Shown here piece by piece: positions 20,208-30,595 of a DNA stretch of 64,000 bases. The position numbers were made by a program, and so were the translations under genes. Numbering within the stretch: position 1 is the first letter of the stretch; each line of letters begins with the position of its first letter. Below the pieces are notes generated by a model that was not told the DNA's origin, searched no databases, and saw nothing but the letters and a program-made list of their open reading frames with translations. Source of the DNA: Pseudomonas capsici. Lineage in GTDB: Bacteria > Pseudomonadota > Gammaproteobacteria > Pseudomonadales > Pseudomonadaceae. The DNA lies in the NCBI RefSeq assembly GCF_017165765.1, contig NZ_JAFGZD010000002.1:124001-188000 (forward strand). The letters run 5' to 3'.

Positions 20208-21554
20208 ATGACCACTCCCACTGCAATACGCCGACTCGATGCTGCCGATCCGGATTTCGCACGACATCTGGATCATCTGCTGAGCTGGGAAAGTGTGTCT
20301 GACGATTCGGTCAACCAGCGTGTGCTCGACATCATCAAGGCCGTGCGTGAGCGTGGTGACGCAGCCCTGGTCGAGTTCACCCAGCGTTTCGACGGTCTGC
20401 AAGTCGCCTCGATGGCTGACCTGATCCTGCCTCGCGAGCGCCTGGAACTGGCGCTGACACGCATTTCTCCTGCCCAGCGTCAGGCACTGGAAACGGCTGC
20501 CGCTCGCGTGCGCAGCTACCACGAGAAACAGAAGCAGGACTCCTGGAGCTACACCGAAGCCGATGGCACCGTGCTTGGCCAGAAAGTCACGCCGCTGGAC
20601 CGTGCCGGTCTGTACGTGCCGGGTGGCAAGGCCTCTTACCCTTCGTCGGTGCTGATGAATGCCATCCCGGCGAAAGTGGCCGGCGTGGCCGAAGTGGTCA
20701 TGGTCGTGCCGACCCCGCGTGGCGAGATCAACGAGCTGGTGCTGGCTGCTGCCTGCATCGCCGGTGTGGACCGCGTCTTTACCATCGGTGGCGCGCAGGC
20801 TGTTGCTGCGCTGGCATACGGCACTGAAAGCGTTCCACAGGTGGACAAAGTCGTCGGCCCTGGCAACATTTATGTCGCCACTGCCAAGCGCCATGTATTC
20901 GGTCAGGTCGGGATCGACATGATCGCCGGGCCTTCGGAAATCCTTGTGGTCTGCGACGGCCAGACCGATCCGGACTGGATTGCCATGGACCTGTTCTCCC
21001 AGGCCGAGCACGACGAAGATGCCCAGGCGATTCTGGTCAGCCCTGATGCCGAGTTCCTCGACAAGGTAGCCGCCAGCATCACTCGATTGCTGCCCACCAT
21101 GGAGCGTGCCGCCATTGTCGAAACCTCGATCAATGGCCGTGGTGCCCTGATCAAGGTGGCCGACATGCAGCAAGCCATCGATGTCGCCAACCGCATTGCG
21201 CCGGAACACCTTGAGCTGTCGGTCGCCGATCCTGACGCCTGGTTGCCGCATATTCGCCATGCCGGTGCGATTTTCATGGGGCGTCACACGTCCGAGGCGC
21301 TGGGCGACTACTGCGCCGGTCCGAACCATGTACTGCCGACTTCCGGCACTGCACGTTTTTCTTCGCCGCTGGGTGTCTATGACTTCCAGAAGCGCTCATC
21401 GATCATCTACTGCTCGCCGCAAGGTGCATCCGAACTGGGCAAGACCGCTTCGGTCCTGGCCCGGGGCGAATCGTTGACCGGGCACGCTCGCAGTGCCGAG
21501 TACCGGATCACCGATAGCAACTGGAGTGCGGGCAGCACAGAGGAAGGCAAGTAA
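20208..21554 (+). CDS. hisD: Histidinol dehydrogenase HisD
   Basis: Oxidises L-histidinol to L-histidine in two NAD-dependent steps, a zinc enzyme of the cytoplasm. The 448-residue protein has the signature region [22 protein letters not shown] (quoted in part: [12 protein letters not shown]), the IAGPSEILV segment and the [11 protein letters not shown] zinc/catalytic stretch. Its TAA stop overlaps the hisC ATG, so the two are translationally coupled. Confidence 0.97.
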   Translation: MTTPTAIRRLDAADPDFARHLDHLLSWESVSDDSVNQRVLDIIKAVRERGDAALVEFTQRFDGLQVASMADLILPRERLELALTRISPAQRQALETAAARVRSYHEKQKQDSWSYTEADGTVLGQKVTPLDRAGLYVPGGKASYPSSVLMNAIPAKVAGVAEVVMVVPTPRGEINELVLAAACIAGVDRVFTIGGAQAVAALAYGTESVPQVDKVVGPGNIYVATAKRHVFGQVGIDMIAGPSEILVVCDGQTDPDWIAMDLFSQAEHDEDAQAILVSPDAEFLDKVAASITRLLPTMERAAIVETSINGRGALIKVADMQQAIDVANRIAPEHLELSVADPDAWLPHIRHAGAIFMGRHTSEALGDYCAGPNHVLPTSGTARFSSPLGVYDFQKRSSIIYCSPQGASELGKTASVLARGESLTGHARSAEYRITDSNWSAGSTEEGK

Positions 21555-22606
21555 TGAGTAAATTCTGGAGTCCTTTCGTCAGCAGTCTGGTGCCTTATGT
21601 GCCGGGTGAGCAGCCGAAGCTGACCAAGCTGGTCAAGCTCAACACCAACGAAAACCCTTACGGGCCTTCGCCCAGGGCGCTTGAGGCAATGCGTGCGGCA
21701 TTGACCGATGACCTGCGTCTGTATCCTGACCCCAACAGTGACCTGCTCAAGCAGGCGGTGGCCGGGTATTACGGTGTGCAGGCCAGTCAGGTGTTTCTGG
21801 GCAATGGTTCCGACGAAGTGCTGGCGCACATCTTTCACGCGCTGTTCCAGCACGACAAGCCCCTGCTGTTCCCGGATATCAGCTACAGCTTCTATCCGGT
21901 GTATTGCGGTCTGTACGGCATCGAATATGACGCTATCGCGCTGGACGAGCAGTTCCGGATTCGCGTGGCGGATTATGCAAAACCGAATGCGGGGATCATC
22001 TTCCCGAACCCGAACGCGCCCACCGGCTGCCTGCTGCCGCTGGAGGCGGTCGAGCAGATCGTCAAGGCCAGCCCGGATTCGGTAGTGGTGGTCGATGAGG
22101 CCTATGTCGATTTCGGCGGCGAGACAGCGATTGCGCTGGTTGATCGTTATCCGAACCTGCTGGTGACCCAGACGCTCTCCAAATCCCGTTCACTGGCCGG
22201 TTTGCGGGTCGGGTTTGCTGTAGGGCATCCGGATCTGATCGAAGCGCTGGAACGGGTCAAGAACAGCTTCAACTCCTACCCGCTGGATCGTCTGGCGATT
22301 GTCGGTGCGACGGCAGCCTTTGAAGACCGTGAACACTTCGAGACCACCCGCAATGCAGTAATCGCCAGCCGCGAGGCATTGGTCGAGAAGCTGGAAGGTA
22401 TGGGTTTTGAAGTGTTGCCTTCGGCGGCCAACTTCATCTTTGCCTGTCACCCGAAACATGATGCGGCAGGTCTGGCGGCGAAACTGCGCGAGCAGGGCGT
22501 TATCGTGCGTCACTTCAAGCAGGAGCGGATCGCCCAGTTCCTGCGGATCAGCATCGGTACGGCTGAGCAGAATCAGGCGTTGCTGGACGGATTGAGCGGG
22601 ATCTAG
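21554..22606 (+). CDS. hisC: Histidinol-phosphate aminotransferase HisC
   Basis: PLP enzyme that transfers an amino group from glutamate to imidazole-acetol phosphate in histidine synthesis. The 350-residue protein has [12 protein letters not shown] at the start and the cofactor lysine in [16 protein letters not shown] near residue 213. Its start codon overlaps hisD. Pseudomonas often carries a second HisC, so this copy is the one clustered with hisGD. A REP-type palindrome follows. Confidence 0.96.
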   Translation: MSKFWSPFVSSLVPYVPGEQPKLTKLVKLNTNENPYGPSPRALEAMRAALTDDLRLYPDPNSDLLKQAVAGYYGVQASQVFLGNGSDEVLAHIFHALFQHDKPLLFPDISYSFYPVYCGLYGIEYDAIALDEQFRIRVADYAKPNAGIIFPNPNAPTGCLLPLEAVEQIVKASPDSVVVVDEAYVDFGGETAIALVDRYPNLLVTQTLSKSRSLAGLRVGFAVGHPDLIEALERVKNSFNSYPLDRLAIVGATAAFEDREHFETTRNAVIASREALVEKLEGMGFEVLPSAANFIFACHPKHDAAGLAAKLREQGVIVRHFKQERIAQFLRISIGTAEQNQALLDGLSGI

Positions 22607-22613
22607 GTTCTTT

Positions 22614-22667
22614 CATACCGCTGTCGCGAGCAAGCTTGTGTGAGAGGGCTTGCCCGCGACGGGTATG
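22614..22667. repeat. REP-type palindrome between hisC and algW
   Basis: TCGCGAGCAAGC (22624-22635) and GCTTGCCCGCGA (22648-22659) pair with one G-T wobble. Outer bases CATACC (22614-22619) and GGTATG (22662-22667) also pair. The core GCGAGCAAGC is the common Pseudomonas REP motif. It lies between convergent genes. Confidence 0.8.
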
Positions 22668-22691
22668 CGGATATCTACACTCTTGCGACGA

Positions 22692-23855
22692 TCACTGTTC
22701 TTTCGCGACCGGCGTTGGTGCCGGTGGCGGTCGCAGGCCAACTTCGGCGCTCAGACGCAACTCCTTGCCATTGCGCATGACATCGATCGCAATCTTGTCC
22801 TTGGGTTTGGTGCGTGCCACCTGATTCATCGAGCGTCGGCCATCACCAGCCGGTTCGCCATTGATGCTCAGGATCACATCCCCCAGTTGCAGGCCGGCTT
22901 TCTGTGCCGGGCCATCGCGGAAGATTCCGGCAACCACAATCCCAGGGCGGTCCTTCAGGCCGAAAGAGTCAGCCAGTTCCTGGGTCAGGGGTTGAACTTC
23001 GATCCCCAGCCAGCCACGAATGACCTGGCCATGTTCGATGATCGACTTCATGACATCCATCGCCAGTTTGGTCGGAATCGCAAAACCGATGCCCTGAGAG
23101 CCGCCTGACTTGGAGAAGATCGCGGTATTGATGCCGGTCAGGTTGCCGGAAGCGTCCACCAGAGCGCCGCCCGAGTTGCCGGGGTTGATGGCAGCGTCGG
23201 TCTGGATGAAATCTTCGTAGGTATTAAGGCCCAACTGGTTGCGTCCGGTCGCACTGATGATGCCCATGGTGACGGTCTGGCCGACACCGAACGGGTTGCC
23301 GATGGCCAGTGCCACGTCGCCGATACGGATACCGTCGGAGCGTGCAATGGTGATGGCCGGCAGGTTTTTCAGGTCGATCTTCAGTACCGCCAGATCGGTT
23401 TCGGGGTCGTTGCCGATCACCCGGGCGATGGTTTCGCGGCCGTCCTTGAGGGCAACCACGATCTGGTCGGCACCGGTGGTGACATGGTTGTTGGTCAGCA
23501 GGTAGCCTTCGGGGCTCATGATCACGCCGGAACCGAGGCTCGACTCCATGCGTTTCTGCTTGGGAGCGTTGTCGCCGAAGAACCTTCTGAACTGAGGATC
23601 CTCGAACATGGTGGGGGTGTTGCCCTTGTTCACCATCTTGGTGGTGTAGAGGTTGACCACTGCGGGTGCAGCGGCACTCACTGCATCGGCATAGGACGAA
23701 GGGCCCTGCATCACAGTGGTGACCTTGGGAGCCTGTTGCAGGTTTACATCCCGGCTGGGCAGCCCGACCCATTCCGGGTAGCGCTGGATAATCAACATGG
23801 CGATGAGCACGCCAGCCAGCAATGGCCAGCCGAAAAAGCGCAGTGCCTTTAACAT
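22692..23855 (-). CDS. algW: Periplasmic serine protease AlgW (DegS-like)
   Basis: Site-1 protease that senses misfolded outer-membrane proteins through its PDZ domain and cleaves the anti-sigma factor MucA, releasing AlgU for alginate and envelope stress genes. The 387-residue protein has an N-terminal membrane anchor (about 8-24), the catalytic triad His124, Asp154 and Ser228 (NNHV, TDLAV, GNSGG) and one PDZ domain from about 275. Divergent from the Nif3-like gene. Compared with DegP it has a single PDZ and no cleavable signal. Confidence 0.95.
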   Translation of the reverse strand: MLKALRFFGWPLLAGVLIAMLIIQRYPEWVGLPSRDVNLQQAPKVTTVMQGPSSYADAVSAAAPAVVNLYTTKMVNKGNTPTMFEDPQFRRFFGDNAPKQKRMESSLGSGVIMSPEGYLLTNNHVTTGADQIVVALKDGRETIARVIGNDPETDLAVLKIDLKNLPAITIARSDGIRIGDVALAIGNPFGVGQTVTMGIISATGRNQLGLNTYEDFIQTDAAINPGNSGGALVDASGNLTGINTAIFSKSGGSQGIGFAIPTKLAMDVMKSIIEHGQVIRGWLGIEVQPLTQELADSFGLKDRPGIVVAGIFRDGPAQKAGLQLGDVILSINGEPAGDGRRSMNQVARTKPKDKIAIDVMRNGKELRLSAEVGLRPPPAPTPVAKEQ

Positions 23856-23965
23856 TGAGCAAGTCCTGATGGTTACAGGCGCAAAGATTTTTCCACGGGT
23901 GCGCCATAATGGCGGGCATTATACGAGCACAAGGCAGCTCTGAACTGCATATTTAGGAGTCTTTT

Positions 23966-24724
23966 ATGGCTGTTGCCCTCAGTACCCTGGTCGAAGAGGC
24001 CGACCGCTATCTCAACAGTGCCCGCATTCAGGATTATTGCCCCAACGGTTTGCAGGTCGAAGGCCGACCGCAAATCATGCGTATCGTCAGTGGCGTGACG
24101 GCCAGCCAGGCTTTGCTGGATGCCGCTGTCGAGGCCCAGGCCGACCTGATCCTGGTCCATCATGGCTATTTCTGGAAGGGCGAGAATCCTTGTGTCGTGG
24201 GTATGAAACAGCGTCGCCTGAAGACATTGCTCAAGCACGACATCAGCCTGCTGGCCTATCACTTGCCTCTGGACGTTCATCCTGACGTGGGCAATAACGT
24301 GCAACTGGCCCGTCAGCTGGATATCACGGTCGAAGGCCCGCTGGACCCCGAGAATCCCAAGGTAGTCGGTCTGGTCGGTTCTCTTTCCGAGCCGATGACG
24401 CCTCGTGATTTTGCCCGCCGCGTGCAGGACGCCCTGGGGCGCGAACCGCTGTTGATCGAAGGCAGCCAGATGATCCGGCGCGTGGGCTGGTGCAGTGGTG
24501 GTGGGCAGGGCTACATCGATCAGGCCGTGCTTGAAGGCGTGGACCTGTTTCTCAGCGGAGAAGCCTCGGAACAGACCTTTCACAGCGCCCGCGAGAACGA
24601 CATCAGCTTTATCGCAGCAGGGCACCACGCAACCGAGCGCTACGGTGTTCAGGCACTGGGCGACTATCTGGCGCGACGTTTTGCTCTGGAGCATATTTTC
24701 ATCGATTGCCCGAATCCGATCTGA
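23966..24724 (+). CDS. Nif3-like dinuclear metal centre protein (YbgI family)
   Basis: Member of the Nif3/YbgI (DUF34) family, hexameric toroids with a two-metal site; a GTP cyclohydrolase-I type or nucleotide-repair role has been suggested, but the function is not settled. The 252-residue protein has the metal ligands expected: LVHHGYFW near residue 68 and AGHHATERYG near residue 218. GGAGTC lies before the ATG. Next to algW and cysD in other Pseudomonas as well. Confidence 0.88.
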   Translation: MAVALSTLVEEADRYLNSARIQDYCPNGLQVEGRPQIMRIVSGVTASQALLDAAVEAQADLILVHHGYFWKGENPCVVGMKQRRLKTLLKHDISLLAYHLPLDVHPDVGNNVQLARQLDITVEGPLDPENPKVVGLVGSLSEPMTPRDFARRVQDALGREPLLIEGSQMIRRVGWCSGGGQGYIDQAVLEGVDLFLSGEASEQTFHSARENDISFIAAGHHATERYGVQALGDYLARRFALEHIFIDCPNPI

Positions 24725-24747
24725 CAGATCCAAACGTCGGGCTATAT

Positions 24748-24770
24748 GGATAGATCGTTTCGATCTATCC
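24748..24770. repeat. Hairpin between the Nif3-like gene and cysD
   Basis: GGATAGATCG (24748-24757) and CGATCTATCC (24761-24770) form a perfect ten-base stem with a TTT loop. It starts 24 bases after the upstream stop codon and may mark that transcript's end. No T tract follows. Confidence 0.5.
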
Positions 24771-24883
24771 GGCGCGCTGATTATGCGGTATGCCTCATGA
24801 TAAAGTGCGCGGCTCGAATACGGCCCGCTGGCCGCCCGGGAGGATTCTTCCCGGCCCACAACGAATGCAATCCGTGAGTAACC

Positions 24884-25801
24884 ATGGTTGACAAACTGAC
24901 GCATCTGAAACAGCTGGAGGCGGAAAGCATCCACATCATCCGCGAGGTCGCCGCCGAGTTCGACAACCCCGTGATGTTGTACTCGATCGGCAAGGACTCT
25001 GCCGTGATGCTGCACCTGGCGCGCAAGGCCTTCTTCCCTGGCAAGCTGCCGTTCCCGGTCATGCACGTCGATACCCGCTGGAAATTCCAGGAAATGTATC
25101 GCTTCCGCGACCAGATGGTCGAGGAGATGGGCCTGGACCTGATCACCCACGTCAACCCCGACGGTGTTGCACAGGGCATCAACCCGTTCACCCACGGCAG
25201 CGCCAAGCACACCGATATCATGAAGACCGAGGGCCTGAAGCAGGCACTGGACAAGCATGGTTTCGACGCAGCTTTCGGCGGCGCACGGCGTGACGAGGAA
25301 AAATCCCGTGCCAAGGAACGTGTCTACTCGTTCCGCGACAGCAAGCACCGCTGGGACCCGAAGAACCAGCGTCCCGAGCTGTGGAACGTCTATAACGGCA
25401 ACGTCAACAAAGGCGAGTCGATCCGCGTGTTCCCGCTGTCGAACTGGACCGAGCTGGACATCTGGCAGTACATCTATCTCGAAGGCATCCCGATCGTGCC
25501 GCTGTACTTCGCCGCCGAGCGCGACGTCATCGAGAAGAACGGCACCCTGATCATGATCGACGACGAGCGCATCCTCGAGCACCTTACCGACGAGGAAAAG
25601 GCCCGCATCGTCAAGAAGAAAGTGCGCTTCCGTACCCTTGGCTGCTACCCGCTGACCGGTGCCGTCGAATCCGAAGCCACGAGCCTCACCGACATCATCC
25701 AGGAAATGCTCCTGACACGAACTTCCGAACGCCAGGGCCGGGTCATCGACCACGACGGCGCAGGCTCGATGGAAGAAAAGAAACGGCAGGGGTATTTCTA
25801 A
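24884..25801 (+). CDS. cysD: Sulfate adenylyltransferase subunit 2 CysD
   Basis: Catalytic subunit of ATP sulfurylase; with the GTPase CysN it activates sulfate to APS in assimilatory sulfate reduction. The 305-residue protein has the PP-loop SIGKDSAVM near residue 34 and the family end [12 protein letters not shown]. The partner gene cysNC begins 172 bases later, and the spacer is almost fully occupied by a heptamer-repeat element that starts on the cysD stop codon. Confidence 0.96.
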   Translation: MVDKLTHLKQLEAESIHIIREVAAEFDNPVMLYSIGKDSAVMLHLARKAFFPGKLPFPVMHVDTRWKFQEMYRFRDQMVEEMGLDLITHVNPDGVAQGINPFTHGSAKHTDIMKTEGLKQALDKHGFDAAFGGARRDEEKSRAKERVYSFRDSKHRWDPKNQRPELWNVYNGNVNKGESIRVFPLSNWTELDIWQYIYLEGIPIVPLYFAAERDVIEKNGTLIMIDDERILEHLTDEEKARIVKKKVRFRTLGCYPLTGAVESEATSLTDIIQEMLLTRTSERQGRVIDHDGAGSMEEKKRQGYF

Positions 25802-25966
25802 GCTTCAAGTTACAAGCGGCAAGCTGCAAGTTGGAAGCGCATTGCGTAGCTTCAGGGTTTTGCAGGTTGCCGCCCTTTGTGGGTGTCTTTGAGTGCCCAT
25901 AACAAAAAAATTCTGACTAGTTGTACGCCGACAAGCTTGCCGCTTGAAGCTTACAACTTGGAGCTT
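25800..25966. repeat. Heptamer-unit inverted repeat, copy 1 (cysD-cysN spacer)
   Basis: Left arm: five consecutive seven-base units AAGCTTC, AAGTTAC, AAGCGGC, AAGCTGC, AAGTTGG (25800-25834). Right arm: five units in inverse orientation from 25932 to 25966 (CAAGCTT, GCCGCTT, GAAGCTT, ACAACTT, GGAGCTT). The arms pair imperfectly across a spacer of 97 bases. The element overlaps the cysD stop and ends seven bases before the cysN ATG, so it must be transcribed if the operon is one transcript. Confidence 0.8.
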
Positions 25967-25973
25967 AAACCCT

Positions 25974-27872
25974 ATGAGCCATCAATCCGAATTGATCAGC
26001 GAGGACATCCTCGCCTATCTGGGCCAGCACGAACGCAAGGAAATGCTGCGCTTTCTTACCTGTGGCAACGTCGATGACGGCAAGAGCACGCTGATCGGGC
26101 GTCTGCTGCACGATTCCAAGATGATCTACGAGGATCACCTGGAAGCCATTACTCGTGACTCCAAGAAGTCCGGCACCACCGGCGATGACGTGGATCTGGC
26201 GCTGCTGGTGGATGGTCTGCAGGCCGAGCGCGAGCAGGGCATCACCATCGATGTCGCTTACCGCTACTTCTCTACCGCCAAGCGCAAGTTCATCATCGCC
26301 GATACGCCGGGCCACGAGCAGTACACCCGTAACATGGCGACCGGTGCATCGACCTGCGATCTGGCGATCATTCTGGTCGATGCCCGTTACGGTGTGCAGA
26401 CCCAGACCCGTCGTCACAGCTACATCGCCTCGCTGCTGGGCATCAAGCACATTGTCGTGGCCATCAACAAGATGGACCTCAAGGGCTTCGATGAGAGCGT
26501 CTTCGAGTCGATCAAGGCCGATTACCTGAAGTTCGCCGAAGGCCTGGCCTTCAAGCCGACCACCATGGCATTCGTGCCGATGTCGGCGCTCAAGGGCGAT
26601 AACGTGGTGAACAAGAGCGAGCGTTCGCCCTGGTACACCGGCCAGTCGCTGATGGAAATTCTCGAAACCGTTGAAATTGCCAACGACCGCAACTATGCGG
26701 ACCTGCGTTTCCCGGTGCAGTACGTCAACCGTCCGAACCTGAACTTCCGTGGTTTTGCCGGCACCCTGGCCAGCGGTATCGTGCACAAGGGCGATGAAAT
26801 CGTCGTGCTGCCGTCGGGCAAGAGCAGTCGCGTCAAATCCATCGTCACCTTCGAAGGTGAGCTGGAGCAGGCCGGTCCGGGTCAGGCCATCACCCTGACC
26901 ATGGAAGATGAAATCGATATCTCCCGTGGCGACCTGCTGGTGCATGCCGACAACGTCCCTCAAGTCAGCGATGCGTTCGACGCCATGCTGGTGTGGATGG
27001 CAGAAGAGCCGATGCTGCCGGGCAAGAAATACGACATCAAGCGCGCTACCAGCTATGTGCCTGGCTCGATTGCCAGCATCACGCATCGCGTCGATGTGAA
27101 CACGCTGGTCGAAGACCCTGCCAGCGCCCTGCAGTTGAACGAGATTGGTCGGGTCAAGATCAGCCTCGACGCGCCTATCGCGCTGGATGGCTACGAAAGC
27201 AATCGCACCACGGGTGCATTCATCGTCATCGATCGCCTGACCAACGGCACGGTTGCGGCGGGCATGATCATCGCCAAGCCGGTCAGTGCCGGTGGCGCGA
27301 ATCACCATGGCGAACTGGCTCACGTATCGACTCAGGAGCGTGCCCAGCGCTTCGGCCAGAAGCCGGCTACGGTGTTATTCAGCGGTTTGTCGGGGGCAGG
27401 CAAAAGCACGCTGGCCTACGCGGTCGAGCGCAAGCTGTTTGACATGGGACGTGCGGTTTATGTCCTCGATGGCCAGAACCTGCGTCATGACCTGAACAAA
27501 GGTCTGCCACAGGACCGTGCCGGTCGTACCGAGAACTGGAGTCGTGCTGCCCACGTGGCCCGTCAGTTCAACGAAGCCGGCCTGCTGACCCTGGCAGCTT
27601 TCGTTGCGCCGGATGCCGAAGGTCGCGAACGCGCCAAGGCGCTGGTTGGCAAGGAGCGTCTGCTGACGGTCTACGTCCAGGCTTCGCCAACCGTCTGCCG
27701 TGAACGTGATCCACAAGGCCTGTATGCCGCCGAAGGCGACAACATTCCGGGTGAGTCCTTCCCGTACGATGTACCGCTGGATGCCGATCTGGTGATCGAT
27801 ACCCAGTCGTTGAGCGTGGAAGAGGGCGTCAAGCTGGTACTGGACCTGTTGCGCACTCGCGGCGCTATCTGA
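25974..27872 (+). CDS. cysNC: Bifunctional sulfate adenylyltransferase subunit 1/APS kinase CysNC
   Basis: Fusion of the GTPase subunit of ATP sulfurylase with APS kinase, producing PAPS. The N-terminal part (about 1-440) has the GTPase motifs [16 protein letters not shown] and NKMD; the C-terminal part (about 460-632) has the kinase P loop [10 protein letters not shown] chose the ATG at 25974 (MSHQSELI) since the in-frame ATG ten codons upstream lies inside the repeat element. The fusion is usual in Pseudomonas. A bidirectional terminator follows. Confidence 0.96.
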   Translation: MSHQSELISEDILAYLGQHERKEMLRFLTCGNVDDGKSTLIGRLLHDSKMIYEDHLEAITRDSKKSGTTGDDVDLALLVDGLQAEREQGITIDVAYRYFSTAKRKFIIADTPGHEQYTRNMATGASTCDLAIILVDARYGVQTQTRRHSYIASLLGIKHIVVAINKMDLKGFDESVFESIKADYLKFAEGLAFKPTTMAFVPMSALKGDNVVNKSERSPWYTGQSLMEILETVEIANDRNYADLRFPVQYVNRPNLNFRGFAGTLASGIVHKGDEIVVLPSGKSSRVKSIVTFEGELEQAGPGQAITLTMEDEIDISRGDLLVHADNVPQVSDAFDAMLVWMAEEPMLPGKKYDIKRATSYVPGSIASITHRVDVNTLVEDPASALQLNEIGRVKISLDAPIALDGYESNRTTGAFIVIDRLTNGTVAAGMIIAKPVSAGGANHHGELAHVSTQERAQRFGQKPATVLFSGLSGAGKSTLAYAVERKLFDMGRAVYVLDGQNLRHDLNKGLPQDRAGRTENWSRAAHVARQFNEAGLLTLAAFVAPDAEGRERAKALVGKERLLTVYVQASPTVCRERDPQGLYAAEGDNIPGESFPYDVPLDADLVIDTQSLSVEEGVKLVLDLLRTRGAI

Positions 27873-27894
27873 GTCCTTCGCGAAAAAGCCCCAA

Positions 27895-27936
27895 CAAAAA
27901 AGCCCGCCATTCGATCCGAATGGCGGGCTTTCTGTT
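27895..27936. terminator. Bidirectional terminator between cysNC and zapG-like gene
   Basis: AGCCCGCCATTCG (27901-27913) and its exact complement (27917-27929) form a 13-base stem. A run of A precedes and a T-rich run follows, so it can act on both strands between the two convergent genes. Confidence 0.9.
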
Positions 27937-27946
27937 TATCGGTCGC

Positions 27947-28384
27947 TTACGGCTTTTTCAGACCGTAATGCTCATCCAGCATGCCCGGCGTGTTGGGTGC
28001 CTTGGGCGCGTAGTCCTTTGGTGCTTCGCTGTCACGTGGCGGGGTAAGACGGTCGCGAGGCGCTTGATTGGCCTCAGGGTGCAGGGCCGCCAGCAGGCGT
28101 TGGCGGGTCAGTTCGTCAAGGGCCAGACGGTTGGCACCCTCGGCGAGATGCTCCTGGACTTCCTGATAGCTTTGCGAGAGTTTCTGTACCAGGGTAGCCG
28201 TGCTGTTGAAGTGAGTGACCACCTCGTTCTGATAGGTATCGAAGCGCTCCTGAATGCTGTCCAGCTGGCGCTGGGTGTTATTCGGAACGGTATTGGGCAG
28301 CAGACGTGCGACCAGGAAACCAATGACGACACCGGCAACCAGGGCAAGAGTCGGCAACAACCAAACTAAGAGCGAGTGTTCCAC
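27947..28384 (-). CDS. zapG: ZapG/YhcB family inner-membrane protein (DUF1043)
   Basis: Small membrane protein linked to cell envelope growth and division in enteric bacteria. The 145-residue protein has one N-terminal membrane helix (about 6-28), a coiled-coil region (about 35-95, QRQLDSIQERFDTYQNEV...) and a proline-rich, charged tail. This matches the DUF1043 layout. The gene is divergent from the hydrolase at 28529. Symbol is by family similarity; function in Pseudomonas is untested here. Confidence 0.82.
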   Translation of the reverse strand: MEHSLLVWLLPTLALVAGVVIGFLVARLLPNTVPNNTQRQLDSIQERFDTYQNEVVTHFNSTATLVQKLSQSYQEVQEHLAEGANRLALDELTRQRLLAALHPEANQAPRDRLTPPRDSEAPKDYAPKAPNTPGMLDEHYGLKKP

Positions 28385-28528
28385 GAGTCCTTCCTCTATA
28401 AACGGCTTTGCTTTACGTTAACGGCTCTAACCTGCGCTGTATACCCGCGACGCGTCGCTCATATGTCAGCCACAGACAATCAGCTAGACGAGTCGATCCA
28501 TTTCGAGGTCACGGAGTTTATTTTGTCC

Positions 28529-29158
28529 ATGCGTGAAACCCCAGTATTCATTGATGGCCCCGAAGGTCAGCTTGAAGCGCTTTATCAGGATCTGCCCGGT
28601 GCCGTGGGCCTGGCGCTGATTTGCCATCCTAACCCGATCCAGGGTGGAACGATGCTCAATAAAGTGGTTTCGACGCTGCAGCGTACTGCGCGCGATGCCG
28701 GTCTGGTTACGTTACGTTTCAATTATCGTGGCGTCGGTGCCAGTGCCGGTACTTCGGTTGCCGGGCCGGAAGAGGTGGAAGATGCGGTTGCCGTCGCGCA
28801 GTGGCTGCGTGAACAACAGCCGGATCTGCCCATCACGCTGCTGGGGTTTTCCTTTGGCGGATATGTGGCGGCTACGCTCGGCGGGCGTCTGGAGGCTCAG
28901 GGAGAGCAGCTCAAGCACCTGTTTCTGGTGGCCGCTGCCGCATCGCGCCTGAAAGACCAGAGCGTGCTGCCGCAGAACTGTCCGCTGACGGTCATTCAGC
29001 CGCAAAGCGATGAAGTCGTTGACCCTGAAATGGTCTATGCATGGTCTGCGCTTCTGCAACGCCCCCATGAGCTGCTGAAAGTGGCAGAATGCGGACACTT
29101 TTTCCACGGCAAGCTGACCGACCTGAAAGATCTGGTCCTGCCGCGTCTCTCGAATTGA
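28529..29158 (+). CDS. Alpha/beta hydrolase
   Basis: Serine hydrolase fold protein of 209 residues. The nucleophile elbow GFSFGG is at about residue 108, the oxyanion-side HPNPIQGG at about 31 and the terminal catalytic His in CGHFFHG near 190. It resembles the CinA/YpfH-like hydrolases of the DUF-type OsmC neighbours, but I cannot name the substrate. GGAG at 28513-28516 suits either ATG 28529 or the in-frame TTG at 28523; an ATG further upstream (28463) lacks support. It precedes trpS by 27 bases. Confidence 0.85.
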   Translation: MRETPVFIDGPEGQLEALYQDLPGAVGLALICHPNPIQGGTMLNKVVSTLQRTARDAGLVTLRFNYRGVGASAGTSVAGPEEVEDAVAVAQWLREQQPDLPITLLGFSFGGYVAATLGGRLEAQGEQLKHLFLVAAAASRLKDQSVLPQNCPLTVIQPQSDEVVDPEMVYAWSALLQRPHELLKVAECGHFFHGKLTDLKDLVLPRLSN

Positions 29159-29185
29159 TTGCAGCCATAGAATAAGCGACCTGCC

Positions 29186-30532
29186 ATGACTACTCGTATC
29201 CTGACCGGTATCACCACCACCGGTACTCCCCATCTGGGCAACTATGCGGGCGCGATTCGCCCGGCCATCGTCGCCAGCCGCCAGAAGGACGTCGATTCGT
29301 TCTACTTCCTTGCGGATTACCATGCCTTGATCAAGTGCGACGACCCGCAGCGCATCCAGCGCTCGCGTCTGGAAATCGCCGCGACCTGGCTGGCTGCCGG
29401 TCTGGATGTCGATCGAGTGACCTTCTATCGCCAATCCGATATTCCCGAGATCCCGGAACTGACCTGGCTGCTGACTTGCGTGGCCGGCAAGGGGTTGCTC
29501 AACCGGGCTCACGCTTACAAGGCTTCCGTGGACAAGAATGTCGAGGCCGGTGAAGACCCGGATGCGGGCATCACCATGGGCCTGTTCAGCTATCCGGTGT
29601 TGATGGCTGCCGACATTCTGATGTTCAACGCCCATAAAGTGCCGGTCGGTCGTGACCAGATCCAGCACGTCGAAATGGCCCGCGATATCGGTCAGCGCTT
29701 CAACCATCTGTTTGGCAAGGGCAAGGAGTTCTTCGTCATGCCTGAAGCCCTGATCGAGGAAAGCGTTGCGACGCTGCCCGGTCTGGATGGACGCAAGATG
29801 TCGAAAAGCTACGACAACACCATTCCGTTGTTCAGCAGCGCCAAGGACATGAAAGACGCGATCTCGCGTATCGTCACCGACTCGCGCGCCCCGGGCGAAG
29901 CCAAGGATCCGGACAACTCCCACCTGTTCACGCTCTATCAGGCATTCTCCAGTGCCGAGAAGTCGGCCGAGTTCCGCTCCGAGTTGCTGCAGGGGCTGGG
30001 TTGGGGAGAAGCCAAGAGTCGTCTGTTCAAGCTGCTGGATGGCGAACTGAGCGAGGCTCGCGACAAGTACCATGCGCTGATCGAGCGTCCTGCGGATCTG
30101 GAAGACATTCTGCTCGCCGGTGCCCAGAAAGCCCGTCGTGCCGCCACGCCGTTCCTTGAAGAGCTGCGCGAGGCGGTGGGCCTGCGTTCCTTCCGCACGG
30201 TTACGCAGAATGTCGAAACCGGCAAGAAGAAAGCTGCCAAGGGCGCACGGGTTGTGAGCTTCCGTGAAGACGACGGCAGTTTCCGTTTCCGTCTGCTGGC
30301 TGCCGATGGTGAGCAGTTGCTGCTGTCGGACAAGTTTGCCGATGGCAAGACGGCAGGCGCTGCCAGCAAAAGTCTGCTGGGGCCGGGCGAGCCACTCATC
30401 ATCACCTCTGATCTCCACTTTGAGGTGGCTTTTGGCAATGCCAAGGCTGAAAGCCCGCAGTTTGAAAGTGCCGAAGCCGTACAGGCCGGTATAGAGCGCT
30501 TGCTGGCTGAGCTCAAAGCCTTGCAGGATTGA
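29186..30532 (+). CDS. trpS: Tryptophanyl-tRNA synthetase TrpS
   Basis: Class I aminoacyl-tRNA synthetase that charges tRNA-Trp. The HIGH-type motif is HLGN at about residue 16 and KMSKS is at about 205. At 448 residues it is about 110 longer than the E. coli enzyme; the extra C-terminal domain (from about 335, SFREDDGSFRFRLLAADG) is shared with other Pseudomonas TrpS proteins as I recall. A terminator follows immediately, before zapE. Confidence 0.96.
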   Translation: MTTRILTGITTTGTPHLGNYAGAIRPAIVASRQKDVDSFYFLADYHALIKCDDPQRIQRSRLEIAATWLAAGLDVDRVTFYRQSDIPEIPELTWLLTCVAGKGLLNRAHAYKASVDKNVEAGEDPDAGITMGLFSYPVLMAADILMFNAHKVPVGRDQIQHVEMARDIGQRFNHLFGKGKEFFVMPEALIEESVATLPGLDGRKMSKSYDNTIPLFSSAKDMKDAISRIVTDSRAPGEAKDPDNSHLFTLYQAFSSAEKSAEFRSELLQGLGWGEAKSRLFKLLDGELSEARDKYHALIERPADLEDILLAGAQKARRAATPFLEELREAVGLRSFRTVTQNVETGKKKAAKGARVVSFREDDGSFRFRLLAADGEQLLLSDKFADGKTAGAASKSLLGPGEPLIITSDLHFEVAFGNAKAESPQFESAEAVQAGIERLLAELKALQD

Positions 30533-30544
30533 TTGCCATTCCCC

Positions 30545-30577
30545 CGGGCCATCGCTACAGTGACGGCCCGCTTTTTT
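30545..30577 (+). terminator. Intrinsic terminator of trpS
   Basis: CGGGCC (30545-30550) pairs with GGCCCG (30565-30570) around a 14-base loop, followed by CTTTTTTG. It begins 13 bases after the trpS stop and lies just upstream of the zapE start. Confidence 0.7.
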
Positions 30578-30595
30578 GTTGCCTTGTTAGCGAAT

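Noticed and set aside
23873..25753. Minus-strand open frame of 626 codons
   Set aside because: It lies opposite the Nif3-like gene and cysD, both with intact family motifs; long antisense frames are expected at this G+C and codon bias, and its translation shows no domain.
28376..28528. 51-codon upstream extension of the alpha/beta hydrolase
   Set aside because: It overlaps the divergent promoter region and precedes the family's normal start; GGAG at 28513 supports the later start.
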